Assembly (NCBI GenBank): GCA_037783545.1
Contig: JBBELK010000058.1
Location: 2,405,700 to 2,469,699, forward strand
Length of the DNA: 64,000 nt
Direction of reading: 5' to 3'
Source of the DNA: Henricia sp. BOLD:AAB3569
Lineage: Eukaryota; Echinodermata; Asteroidea; Spinulosida; Echinasteridae
A program made the position numbers and the translations under genes. Shown here in pieces: positions 9,216 to 22,000 of the stretch (positions are counted from its first letter, which is position 1; every line of letters starts with the position of its first letter). The notes under the pieces are model-generated. The model was not told where the DNA came from, did not search any database, and saw only the letters and a program-made list of their open reading frames with translations.

Positions 9216-12200
9216 ATGGGAGCATCGACCAGCACTCGACCGCGACGGGCGAGCAGCGACGTGACGCAGGGTCGCCGACGCGCACAGTTACGGTCGGCCT
9301 CAGGTACCTTCCTGAAGAGTGGTAAGTGGTATTTTTGAAATAAAACACCAGTTGAATACTTTATTTTATCGGTCAGATGTTGTGGCGAAGCTTATTCTCT
9401 GTAAGAGCCGCTGATGTAGGGTGCGACACGTACACTGCCTGAAGTGTTCCCTAAGAGCATGCACTTCTAGAGCCGTTTTTGAGACTGGCGGCTTCAGAGG
9501 TCAGCTCATCCCACGCAGGTTTATTCAGGTCGAGCCCTAAACAGCAAGATGGGAATCACCAACAGGTATACTTGGATCTGGGCGAAATCACTGAACCAGA
9601 ACAGTATTGGAAGCGATTCCAAAGTGATTGGTCGATCAGTGCAGGCCTTGTTATGTACAAGTTTAATGTACATGTATTCAACAAACCTCTGTTCTTATCG
9701 AGAATTAATATATACTATAACTGAGGTATGTGCTGTAATGCCTATAAATTCTCTCATTGTTTTTCGTTGCATGCAGACAGTAATTTCTTGACACCATGGT
9801 ATCCTACGACTCCCGTACAAAGTAGGAGCAGCTCCCCTCGTTCAACGCGCTCATCATTCGGCAGAATTTCAGAGAATCTCCAAGGCATCGAGTGTACAAA
9901 CCAGGAAGAAGGGAGACAGCAACGCGCGAACAGTCGGTCGTTTCTTGGTAGGCTGATACGGAGGAAGAGAACTTGTACATCGTCTTCGTATGGCAGCAAT
10001 TCCACGATCGAAGGAACGGACGTAACATCTTCAGATGTAACTCAGGGTAGATCGACGTTAAAAATACAGGAAACGGGGAATGAACTGAGCACCTGTACTA
10101 TTAACGTGGAGCAGGCTCAGAACGATACAGATCACAGTGAGCAAGACGCCACCAAAGATGATGATGACGTCGACGATGTTTTCCTAGATTTTGATCCCAA
10201 ACCCAAGCTAGCCACTGTAGGGAGCAGCTGTAATGAAGAGGAGGCATCGTCTCCCAGGCACTGTAAGTTGACAAAGAAACGCAGGAGCGAGACACTCGTC
10301 TACAAACCGGCTGTAGCCGAGAAAGCAGTCCAAACGGACGAACTCGAATATTCACAGTTTTGGAGAGGTAACATGACATGTGATCACTGCAGACGCCGTT
10401 GTCGCTGTTACGTGTGTGATCCTTATGATTCGAATTCATCCACACAATCGCTGAAATACAGCACTAAGGAAATGAGTAAGCAGAGACGCAGGCGATGGTC
10501 GCCGCTTATCAGAAAGAGACATCCACCCAAGCAAGCAATGCACAATGTCCAACCTGGTCATGGTTTTGGTTTCTGTGACAGAGCGTTCCAATGGAACCAA
10601 GTACACTTACCGTCATGCGGATCGTTTACTCAGATGTTGGACAACCATCAACCTCATTCGCAGGCGCCAACGCCACCACCGACAAGCGGAGAGCACGCCT
10701 CGAATCGTCCAAACAGACGCTATCGCAGGACCTTCTCTGAGGACAAGCCTGACGAGATGAATTTGCCTTCCAGCTGCCAGTGCGTGTACACCAGCAGTGA
10801 CCCAAGTCTGTGCTCACACAGATCCTTCCCCCAAGAAGACACCAGATTCCCCGATCAACCCAGGCGTGCAAGACTTTACGCACTCTGTCTTCAAAAAGCT
10901 AAGATGCCTCTTGTGAAGAGTTCGTCTTACAGCCCGACTCCACCCTTGAGGAGACAGACATGGTCTGAAAAAAGTCGCCCAGTACCACCTCCCGCAGAGG
11001 GCCCAAAGAAAAACAAAGGTTTCCTGCATATCTTACGAAATTTGCGAAGTTCGTGTAGTGAAACCGACATTGTGATGCGACACATGCACAGACCGTCAGT
11101 TGACAGTCTAGGTTACGTAGATCCCTTATATATCACACGAAACCTCAGCCGCATGAATACAAGACGGCTTTCCTTATCGCATCCCAACCTGACGAGTGGC
11201 TTTAAAGGGAACACTACACCCCCAGGCGGCCTGAGGGAGAGAGTCTCTGCAGCCGTTGGGAGGCTCGAGAAGGCCTTAGCGAGCCGCACATCCATCAATC
11301 GAAGTTATTCTCTCGAATCCCAATCGACTAGTAACGGAGGTAACAGCGACCTTCCAGGAAGTCCAACTGACTCCGATGCCGCTTACTACACGTACAACAA
11401 AGGCAATTTCGGCCATGATACCGAGCACGGCTATATGGTTTTCGATCCGGACTTAAACCCGCCGATCCCCAGGCCAAGACGATTCTTGTCAAGTTCATGC
11501 TCCTCGGTTCCTTCAAGTCCAGGATTCCAAGAAGGCTTTAACGCAGGCTTTGACGAGGTATCTTGTGTCACCTCTCATGACGAGGAAGGACTTTACGAAA
11601 GCCTGGACAATTATTGCCCCAGACGAAGGGCGAGCACCGTCAAGAGTTTGAATTCGTCGGATGGTGAAGCACCTCCAGAGGTGAGGAATCATTGAGCAAC
11701 TTAAAGTAAACCTGTTCGGTCCCAAAACCCTACCAATGTTCCTGCAGTAGCCAAATACTTTAATGATGCTGGAGTCTTATATAACTCACAGATACTAGAA
11801 CAAGGTGTTCAGGGTGCTAATAACATTTATCATCATCCCTCATGGTCATTGGGCTCAATTATATTATTCCTTAAGCCTTTTCAGCTCCCTGGGGAGTATA
11901 CAGCCCCGGATGCCGGTTAGGCCGCGATCATGCACGCACATCACATTCACTACCTTCACAAGTACCCATTTACTCCTGGGTGGAGAAAGGTAATTTATGG
12001 CAAAGTGCCTTCAGAATTAACCAGTCTTGAGTACGAGCCACTAGACCGCTCGTCCGTGGCACTCCACGCCGCACGCGCATACATGCAACTTTTCGTGGCG
12101 TAATTAACAATCATAAGGTTGGTGTTTGACATGCATATAACCTCGCTATTATTAATAGACGGACAATCGGATGTCAAATGATTTATAGGATAGCTTTTAG

Positions 12201-12701
12201 ATTGAAGACTTTAGAATGACCAACATTTTATTGCTCCCCTTACAGGTACCCCCACGTCCTCCGTCACATCGAATAAGATATAAAGAACGCATGCTAAGAC
12301 GTCAAATGCCCCTCCCACCCATTCCAACTGGCTACGGTACAAGCAAGTTGGAGAACAGCTTCTCACCAATGGCTTCGCTCAGCTCAGTACCAAACGTGAA
12401 CACAAGCTGTTGCCATCACCAAATCAACGGCGGCGCGAGTTCATCATGTAAAAGCCTGCCCTTTTTGCAAATGTATTCGTCAGAAGAGGACTCCGTTTTT
12501 GAAGCCCATCCCGAGAATGTGCAGCCTGGCTCGAGCGTTAAAGATGACTTGTACACAGAGTTAAGAGACGGGGATAATATTGACCCAAACTGCAGTGATA
12601 AAATCACAGACATGGACAATCTCGAGAACGTGTCGGGAATGAATTTGAGCACCACGTTTTCTGAGGAATTACCGAAAGTCCTCGGAACAATAACTTTGTA
12701 A
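9216..12701 (+). CDS. Unrecognised 821-residue disordered protein with N-myristoylation signal
   Basis: Three exons: 9216-9321, 9777-11680 and 12246-12701 (stop included). Donors are GTAAGT and GTGAGG; acceptors are GCATGCAG and CCTTACAG. Phases fit exactly: one base carried from exon 1 completes Asp36, and the second junction is in phase 0. I do not recognise the family. The N-terminus MGASTS fits the myristoylation consensus (Gly2, Ser6) and is followed by Arg-rich sequence with RRAS, suggesting membrane anchoring and phospho-regulation. The rest is rich in Ser, Arg, Pro and acidic residues. It includes a compact Cys cluster CDHCRRRCRCYVC (237-249), a Ser/Pro-rich region, and at the start of exon 3 proline motifs VPPRPPSHR (671-679) and PLPPIP (692-697) suited to SH3 binding. 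A membrane-associated scaffold or adaptor is inference only. Extra 5' exons are possible. Confidence 0.8.
9479..9720 (+). repeat. Interspersed family R2, copy 1 (in intron 1 of the gene at 9216)
   Basis: Shares with 32390-32720, 39100-39470 and 44700-45080 the ordered blocks TCAGCTCATCCCA.GCAGG, GAAATCACTGA, GCGATTCCAA.GTGATTGG, TCGATC, CCTTGTTAT, ACAAGTTTA and ATTCAACAAA..TCTGTTCT. It contains no coding sequence. Confidence 0.65.
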
Positions 12702-13169
12702 AGCACCGAGTCGTGAATTTAAATTCGCTTCTTGCACGGGATGACCATATTGGCTGGACAGCGAGACTGAACATGTAACAAAGGCTCCCTCGGTTACTGT
12801 TTTTATGCTTGTAAAATATGACGTAAATGCACACAGAGCCTCGCTTTTGACACAACCGTGCAAGGGCTGCACACGGACGGAGAAACATTTTAAAATATGT
12901 GTAACTACAGTATTACATATACCGTCGTGAGCATGTATTTATAACACACTGAATTTTGATCAAGATTCAAAACATGATACTGCCAGGTATCGTGATTACT
13001 GTAATGTAAATTATTATTAGTAAGTTTATCCATGCTGCTTAATGCACACATTTTGAGATCAAACGCCACGGGCCCACCGAGATATACCAAAGATACCCCC
13101 TCCATACCGCACTGTGCTCAAACATCCAAATCACGCTGGGTACAAAAGTTACAAAAACTATACTACATG
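12702..13169 (+). other. Probable 3' untranslated region of the gene at 9216
   Basis: Non-coding, AT-rich DNA follows the TAA stop. The first AATAAA downstream is at 13320, so the 3' UTR is probably about 640 nt and may run into the small inverted-repeat element that follows. Confidence 0.4.
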
Positions 13170-13368
13170 TACTCACAATAAGTTAGGTATATTGATATAT
13201 GTTGTTACTTTTGGATTTGTTCTTCTTCAAATGACTGTTGTCACCTACTCCTGCAACAAGGTGTGTCTGTCATGCAGATACAATTGTCTAATTATACAAA
13301 ATCATTCAAGCATACACTCAATAAAATATCTGCGTACACCCCACGATATCCCTAACTTATTGTGAGTA
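13170..13368. mobile_element. About 200-bp MITE with about 22-bp terminal inverted repeats
   Basis: The left end TACTCACAATAAGTTAGG (13170-13187) is matched by the inverted right end CCTAACTTATTGTGAGTA (13351-13368). The two AT-rich bases inside each arm also match. The interior carries the only nearby AATAAA. Confidence 0.7.
13320..13325 (+). terminator. Candidate poly(A) signal AATAAA for the gene at 9216
   Basis: First canonical AATAAA after the stop codon at 12701. It sits inside the MITE at 13170-13368, so the element may supply the 3' end of the transcript. Confidence 0.35.
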
Positions 13369-13973
13369 GAGTATATGTACATGTACGTCTGACATCATTT
13401 TGTCGCAGTATAAATGTTCTAAATAGCTGGCTAAAACGTCCATATTATCGTTGCAAAAGGACAACCATCGCTTTGTAAACTGATCCAGTGTCGTTTGTCG
13501 AATACTGCAGCTCCCTGCATAATAGACAAAAGACATGACGTCACACTTTGTTACTTGTGCGCAATTCTACGAGTGTCTGAGGTACTTAGACGGTTCGTAA
13601 GGCCACATGTAAACAAGTCGTAACGTTATGTCGTGTCAATTAATTGTTTGAAGTTTCTTAATTCGTAGTTATTTGCTTTTTACTTCGTTTTGCCTGTAAG
13701 CAAAGATTGCTAACAAATAAATTGCTCCATCTTCTTGAAATGCCGGCAGCATACAATTTGAAACTCGTTATTGTTACCTATAATAAAACCACCCTGATTC
13801 ACTTACACGTACCCCATACTTTGCCGGATGAGATGGTCAAAAGGTCTTGTCTTTACGAAAAGTTTAAACAGTTTGTTCACTACATGGGCGAAAATAAGCT
13901 GCCTCCCAATTACACGGCTACGTTTTGAAATTACAAACGATTCAATAGCAGACGCCGCTTTCCCGCTCCCCTA

Positions 13974-14263
13974 TCCTTGTGGAGACATGGCTTTGTTCTC
14001 CCAACGCAAGGCTAGAATTTGCTAAACATTTTCGACAGGCGCCTCCCGTACGAAGCATAATTTTTTTTCGGAGCCCAAATTTCGTCCCTAATTGCCAAAA
14101 TTCATAATCTAGCGGCGGGCTCGACCAGAATAATTTAGAAAGCCCTCAATTTTCCCTAAAATCCACAAGACTAACCAGAGCCATCCTTGTGGAGACCTTT
14201 AGAATTACCCTGTGGAGACCTTTACAACCCTTTGTGCGCCATAGAACCCATGTCTCCACAAGG
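13974..14263. mobile_element. Small foldback element with TCCTTGTGGAGACATGG ends
   Basis: TCCTTGTGGAGACATGG at 13974-13990 is inverted as CCATGTCTCCACAAGG at 14248-14263. The internal motif TGTGGAGACCTTTA also occurs as a direct repeat (about 14190 and 14211). No coding content. Confidence 0.55.
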
Positions 14264-14374
14264 CACCAAATTTCAGTCGCTACATACACGGCTTTATCAT
14301 TTGCCATAGACTCGAGGGTAATTTCAAGACAAAGGACACTACTTTGTGTATCGTATCGGCCCCCTTGCTATAAA

Positions 14375-15097
14375 CAGTGGCGGATCTAGCCTCATTATTA
14401 AAATACAGGAATAGACCGTGTAAGTTGACCTCGAGAGCGTGCGAGACTCCGCGAGACTCGTCGAATTCCGGAGACCCCGTATACAAGTTTTAACACATGC
14501 AGCGACCGTTTTTGTTTTTCGGTACCATTTTCACACCACGTCAAAATTAGTAGTTTCACCTACCGATTTGGGGTCCACTGTAAAAAAAACAAAAAACCTT
14601 AAAATCCCATTCATCACCTGTGCGAAAGGTTAACGAGCAAAAAGTTCACAATTGTTTTAATCTGACCTTTTATTTCCGTCTCTGAGATAAACTGATAACC
14701 CTACACACCATAGGAAAACCACACAACCATGACAGCGCGTCGCTGGTAGTCTGCAAGGCGCGAATTCGTAAAGAAACTTGCAAACCGTAAACAAGATGTC
14801 AAATATTTGTATTTGTTTGTGACAAACTTGGACAACATTTTCTTCATTTTGTTTATTGAATCGATACATTTGAAGGTGCCTTTTCCATTTATTGGCGTCT
14901 GGGCTTTTACAAACGCGGTACGGTAAAGTGATAATTCAAAGAAGATCGTCACGTTAAAACCCCATTGCCATTCTCTGATGACTGGTCTACGGAAGTGTGA
15001 CCCGCCGCGAGACTTACACAACAAAGGAAAAGCGCCGGCTACAGCCCACTGAAATAAATTGTATTCCTGTATTTTAATGAGGCTGGATCCGCCACTG
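14375..15097. mobile_element. 723-bp non-autonomous DNA transposon with CAGTGGCGGATC ends
   Basis: Terminal inverted repeats of nearly 40 bp: CAGTGGCGGATCTAGCCTCA at 14375 and the inverted equivalent ending GGATCCGCCACTG at 15097, each continued inward by AAAATACAGGAATA. No transposase frame is present. I could not identify a clear target duplication. Related ends occur at 861-1104 and 34189-34507. Confidence 0.75.
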
Positions 15098-15993
15098 ATA
15101 CACATTTCTGCAACATAAAAAAATGGAACATTAGGAAAAGGAAATGCTGGTTCACCTTTAATACAAAGGGCATTTCATGTGTGGATTTCATACATATATC
15201 CAGACAATTGTTTCTTATTTCCGCTAAATTTTTCAGTTGCCAATTTAATTGGTAATAGAAAAAACGGTTAAAGAAATTAGGGTTCAAAAAGAAACTAAAA
15301 CACGAGAAGGCAGGAAAAGAAAGAAATAAAAAGTTCAAGAATTCAGTTCGAGAATGCCTGTGATACATTATTCAACAAATATGGCATTGCCTCATTTTTA
15401 CACAGATACCCACGTTGGGTAGTTACAAATGTGCTTCAAAAGATGTGTACAAAAACTGCAGTTAACAATATGCAGGACTGTCTATGTGGGATACACACCG
15501 TAGAACAGTCCTGTCAAAATGTCTATCAACTGCATTTCTGAAAGAGTGTGACTGAACTACATATCGGCAAAATAACAAATTCAAAAGCAAACTGCATAAA
15601 TAAATGGGAACACTGAACATTAACGCATGTCTTTAAGACTTAAGTATGTACATTTAAGTGTCTGTAAGCAACAATTGTTCTTGTTATAAAGCTTATAATG
15701 CTACCTCAAGATAACATTTTTGTTTCTTGCACTTTGCAGACCTCTTGAATGATCTAATAAAGGGTTATCTCGAGTAAAAATCAAACACAGGAGTTATAAT
15801 TTTATAAGTGACAAAAAGCCGCAAGTCTTTCCAGTTGTCTTTGCCTTGATGCCCTTTTAAATTAGTGAGGACCTTTTAAATTCTGTTGACCTGACATCTC
15901 TGTTAAGCCAACAGAAGATATACACAACGAGGATATTCCCATTGTGTAAGTTGTCTGATTCTGCCAAATGTACTAAAAATATGTTTCCTGGTT
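15098..15993. other. Intergenic DNA downstream of two convergent genes
   Basis: AT-rich, with no exon or recognisable repeat. It separates the 3' ends of the plus-strand gene at 9216 and the minus-strand SNAPC4. Confidence 0.5.
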
Positions 15994-15999
15994 TTTATT
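15994..15999 (-). terminator. Poly(A) signal AATAAA for SNAPC4
   Basis: On the minus strand AATAAA lies about 90 bases past the SNAPC4 stop codon (stop ends at 16088), the usual distance for a short 3' UTR. Confidence 0.5.
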
Positions 16000-16087
16000 T
16001 TCTTTAAATCTAGAGAATCATATAATTCATTAATATGTCAATATAATTTAACATTTTAAGATGGTGTGTTATCTGGGTTTGCTCCCT

Positions 16088-19000
16088 TTATGTGGAGGAC
16101 TGCTTTTCACTCTTCACTGCAGTAAAAGGCTCTTCGCTGTAGTAAGAGGCAGAACCCTTCTTGTCAACATTCCCTTTGATTCTAGTTGAGGAGAGAAGTC
16201 CAGGCCATAGAAACAGCGACAAGAAACGCTTCTGGAGGACTTGGTACATGTCTGTTTTTCTTAAAGAAGCCAAGAGGTCTTCAGGTGGCCCACGAGAAAC
16301 CACACTTTCTGCTGTGCGCTCTGAGGTTCCTCCATGGGAAGTTATCCCTGCCTGATCGGGTTCTCCATGCCCTCTGTTTTTGCTCGCCAAGTAACCACTG
16401 AAACCAACTTTCTGTACTTTTTCATTTTCCAGCCTGTTCCATTCCTTTTTGCGATGCGAGATGAATTTCTGTTGCTGACTTTCCAAATTTTTGCGGTCAA
16501 GCAAAAGAAACACCAGACCCTGAAGTGTTGCGACATTTGGTGGCAGAAGCGCGATGTCTCTGGTATGCAACTTTCTATTTTTGTCTTGTTTTTCCTGTTT
16601 CTTTTGTGACCACCACTGTCCTGTAATTGGAAGTCTAGTTTTTTGGGACGTTTTCGACAGCATCTTTGTCTTGTTGAGCTGGCTTGGTTCTCGTATGCGC
16701 TGGTTTGGTTCTTGCGTGACCTGGTTTGGTTCTTGCGTGAGCTGGTTTGGTTCTTGCGTGAGCTGGTTTGGTTCTTGCGTGAGCTGGTTTGGTTCTTGCG
16801 TGAGCTGGTTTGGTTCTTGCGTGAGCTGGTTCGGTTCTTGTGTAACCTGGGTACCTCTGGTGGGAATCCAGACACTGCAGGTGTTATTGCCAAGAAGACC
16901 ATCCTTGAGAGGTTGAAAGTTATCCTTTGTGAGGATGACATTTGATCCGTCTCTCAGTGACAGACGTGCTAACTGTGAGGGGTTAGCCCCTTGTGCAACT
17001 GCCTCTACTTGTGGAGCAGTGCGGATAAGAAATTGTGGTCGAATTCCTTGTTCAGGTACTGTCTTAGCAGGTGAAGGTGCGCGTGGAGCTTGTGGCTTAG
17101 GAAGTATGGGGGTAAGGTGATTGGGACTAGCACCACCCATTGCTATAGTGGCCAGTGGGATACCGGCTGGCTGCAAATTTGAAATTCCTTGAATTTGAGG
17201 AGTTGGATGTCCTGGCATGGTAGAGCCTGGTGTGAGCTGGAGTACGAGTTGCCCTGTTTGATGGTTTCGTAGCAGAATACACTGCGCCTGCACTGGAGGA
17301 GCGACATTAGTCAGATTTGGATATCGGCCAACATTAGGTAATAAAGGTGGTTGAAAAAGCATCGCATTGGATTGGCTCTGCAATACACTAGCTTGAGGCC
17401 TGGCTTGCAAGCCCAGTTGAACCTGGGGTACAACACAATTCCTTGATGCCATTGTGTTTGTTGTATTCGTCTCATATGGCTTGGATTTTATTCCACGGCG
17501 AAGTTGCAACAACTGTTGTCTAACGGTTAGAGTCGTTGGAGAGGAGCTCTGAATAGAAGGTGCAACAACCTTGCTGCCCGAGGCTTTTAGGTGATTAACC
17601 TCCTTATTTGGTGCTCTTTGTGGGGTACTGATCACTCTTTCAGCATCACCTGTACCACCAGAATGATGAGAAGCATTGGTCAGAATACGTAGTGGACTAC
17701 TAGCATTCTGTTGCCCTCCATGTGGCTGATTTACTGCTCTATGGGGATTTGCTTGTCCTGAACAAGCTTGTGGTCCAGCGGCTGGCGACTTGTTAACGCT
17801 GTTCAAATTTTGAAAGTCAGAAGTCCCATTATTAGTAGAGCGTGGTGGTGGTGGATTTGTTTCCTTGCTTTGCACAGTCTGCTGGGGGCTGGAAATGGAA
17901 CCGCTTGGAGTTGTAGTCATTTCAGTTACCTGACCATTTACCACTGGCTGTTCATTTCGGTTTGGGCCACTGGTCACTTTCTTGGTGCTGGTCAGTTGTT
18001 CTTTATTCTTCTTTGCTTCTACAGTTGTTTTCTTCTGGCCATTTAACTGTTGCTGACCACTCAACTGTTGCTGACCACTCAACTCTTGCTGACCACTCAA
18101 CTCTTGCTGACCACTCAACTCTTGCTGACCACTCAACTCTTGCTGACCACTCAACTCTTGCTGACCTTCTCCCTGTGTGTTGCCTTCCCTGCCTTCTCCC
18201 TGTGTGTTGGTAGTTATTTCTGGTTTCTTCGATTCCTTCTCTGACCCCCCTTCAGCACTGGGCTTTTCATCAGTTTTGCTCCACTTTGCAAGAGATTTTG
18301 TTGCCAGTGCAGTTGTGTACTTCACGTCAATGTCAAACACCTGAAAGGAAAGGTATAATTAACAGAATGCGCTATAAATAGAAGAATACCTTCTGAACAT
18401 GGGTGGCAAAACAATTCACAAAATGCACAAACCAAGCACTTTCCATTTTAAACAATATTTCTTGGTCAGTTCTTTATGAAAGGGATAAATTGTGATCATA
18501 AATCTACATTCTTTTTAATTGGGAATAGTTTCCCCTCTCCCGGTGCAATTTATAATTATGGTATGCCCGGTTCTTTCCTAAGGCACTTCATAGCATGGTT
18601 AGGTAAACTCTGCATTGTACAGCAGACGTCTTAGTCAAAAACCCCAGTGCCGAAATCCCCAGTGTTTTTTATTGCCAGTTTAATGTTACTCATACATGTA
18701 GACCTTTATCACGGTGCGTCCATCTTATGTGTCTTGTTCTCCATAGTACGTGTTGGGTACAAACAATCAGTGCGTCTACGCTACCACGCAAGCGCGATAG
18801 CACGTGTAATCTCCTATTGAGAATCACTGTCCACTGTGCGCACTCTCTTAATTGCGCATCGCCTCTGCCATTGTGATGCACACAATGAATAATTTCAAAA
18901 CAGGACCAAACTATTTTTTTCTGCAAGCTTCGCTTTGGTTACATTTATTCTAATAGGAGAAAAGGGAAGATGGCCGCACAATGATAAATGTCCATAAGAT

Positions 19001-22000
19001 GATGTAACTCGCATCTGTATGTATTACTATTGATTGCCATTTTACTACAAGATTTCCTTCCAATTTAGTACACCTCGCAAGTTACACTATCTCAGATCCC
19101 TTTTTTAATACAGGTAGGGTTTGAGAACAGTCACTCCTGTCTTCAACTTAGGCCCTATCGAGTTTTAAAATCACACAATGCACGCAAAACATTCAAGCAG
19201 TAAAATGCACCCTTTTTAACAAACGAAAATGACTTGATGTTATATTTTCTCACCTGTAGCAGTAAACGAAACATCGCTCTCTGATCAGGCCGGCTTAGCT
19301 TCCCTTGTCCTGTACGTTCTTGTGCTGTGTGACAAAGTAGGAGGAAAGTTAGCATGTGACAATCATCCACTGACATTGACAAGCAGTTTTTTACCTCATC
19401 AATTACACAATGTTTGATTTTTAAGTCAAATGAAAATATGGGGCAGATTTCTCCGGACTTGATTTTGTCTGAACAAAGGGCACTCAAGCCAACCTGAGGG
19501 GCACCATGGCCAAATTTAAATTTGTTCCAAATGTGAACAGGTATTGCAAACAAGCAACTTGAAATTTAGAGGATAGAGCATGTTGGTTTGTTGGCCTCAG
19601 AAAGTATACATCTTGAAAGGGCATCAGGGCCAACTCAGCAGGGCCCAATTTCATAGAGCTGCTTAAGCGCTAGCTGAAAACGTGTGCTTACTGTAGCAGA
19701 AAAGTTGTGCTAACGTTAAGGCTATTTCACGGCCGCGGCGTGCTTAAGCATGCACGCGCTTGGAAACTGCCATTGTTGTGTCACTATCTTAAGCAAAATT
19801 TGGTTCTGCGGTTAAGGCAGGTTTTCAGTTGCTTACCGTTAACGATGTCTATGAAATAGCCTGACGCTCGGTTAACGGAAAATGGGCTGTTAAACAGCTC
19901 TATGAAATTGGGCCCAGGGCACAAGGCCATTGGTATATGCCTCATTGGGATTTGATATTAAGACTTTGGACACACCAGGCAACTGCAGATGGTGTATGTA
20001 CAATGTATACTCAGGCTAAATTAGGTTCTGAAGAAAAACCTGAGAGAGTACATGTACACCACTTTGCCTTACAGCTCATCTAGTGGAACATCTGCACAGA
20101 GTGTCAGAGGTCTTTGTTCAAATCTCAACGAAGAGCAGATTCTCTGATCCAATGTTTGGTTTAAAGCAAAATGGGGTCTTTTTGTAAGAGCCACCGAATG
20201 ACAAAAAATGCAGGAAAGAGGTAAACAATCAGTCAGTGTGCATTTTCTAATCAGGGGCCAATTTCATAAAACATGTTACGCTTAATCAGGGAGCGCGTGT
20301 GGTCTAGTGGGTATGAAGCGGGTCTAGTGGGTATGTTGGGGGTTCGAGCCCCACTTCGACCAACGTGTCTGTGTCCCTGGGCAAGGCACTTAATCCAAGT
20401 TGCCTCGTCAACCCAAGCGATATATGGGAAGCTGTTAAGGGGAATGCCACAATCTAACTGCTGATAGGGTTGTGCGCCTGACCAGCAGCCACCTAGTTGA
20501 AGCGAAATGGTTCTGGTGATTCCCTGATGGCAGCGGTAATAATGGTAACCACGCCTTGAGCACCCTGCAGGGTAGATATGTGCGCTATACAAATCTAATC
20601 ATTATTACTATTATTATTATTATCAAAAATTTTGGATAAAGCATAGCACAAATGTTTACTTAAGCAACGGCCTATTTCATAAAGCTTGTTGTTCTAAGCG
20701 CGCGAAAAGAGCGCACGCAATGCTGTTGTCTGTTTTGTTTGAACGCGTTCTTCATCTACTTTACTTGCGTCAACGTCAAAATTTTCAAGTACAGTCATCG
20801 ATAATGTTTCCATTTTTGAATGATTATCACCACCATCTTGCCTGTCGCTGACTGAAATATTTCAACAACGACTAAAATATTTCAACAACAGCTGAAATTT
20901 GTGTATCTGTTGGAAAATGTGTCTCAAATTTTGCCGATAATAGCGAAGAAAAAAGTTAGCATGCAGTTTGGCTTTATGAAATGGAGAGAGGGCTGCTTAA
21001 TAAAAAATCGGGTGCTAACATGTTTACAGGTGTGAAAATAAAATTATGTATGCATTAGTCATTATTTTTAGGGATTATGACCCAGGGACCACCGGGCGAA
21101 TAAATTCAATACAAATGTGGACAAATGTCCATGGGTTTGGGAAACCCTGTCCACACTCATAGACAAGTCTACATTTGTATCAAAAATACAATTGAATTAA
21201 ACTAGACTTTACCTCTTATGCATTGTTTTGTGGTACGGCCATGGGTCTTGGCTCTATAGAGCCACTGGGGGTCCACAGCGTCGAATAGCTGAAGATCAAG
21301 TTTTGTTAACTTTGGACGCCCAGATCTTTTCTGATATCTGACTTCGAGGCTAGTGGACACATCAAACACTGAATCAAACTGCTCTTTTTGCTGCTCCGGC
21401 TCCTGCTGTTGCTGTTGTTTTTTGTATTTTTGCTGCTGCTGGCACTTTTCCTTGCGCTTTCTCTCCTGCAATTCCTCCATACTCAATCCATCATCCACAT
21501 GGAGCATTGTCGAATACGGTGCTGGTATAACAAGTAGGCCACTTGCTGCACTCGAGTCCGCACGATCCATTATTCCTTTTTTCAGTTTATTCATCCATCC
21601 TCTCATCTTGACATCTTGTGCACTCTTTGTTCTGCGAGATAATTGGTTCCTGCGACGCCTTGTAGGAGCTTTTGACAAATCTGGGTCTGAAATATCTACA
21701 TGTATATCGTCATCGACAATGTCTTCATTATTATCATCGCTTGATTCTTGTTGGTCCTCTTCATCAGACATTTCTTCATCTTCTGATTCTTCGATTTCCT
21801 TCTCCATCTCTTGCGTTGGCGACTTATAAGCTATTTCTTGAGTCTTCTTCCAGGCTAGAGCCCTCTGCCTAGGTGTCAGGTGCCGAGAAGCCACGGATTC
21901 CTCTTTTTCATTCTCTTCATCTGATGAACTATCGTCATTTGTGCTGGATGCTCTTGCCTTACGACCTTTCTTCTTCCCGGGGCCATGCTTTGCCGTCTTC

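Noticed and set aside
16554-16945. Plus-strand frames with repeated LVWFLRE or SWFGSCV units
   Set aside because: They are antisense shadows of the LTQEPNQ minisatellite in SNAPC4.
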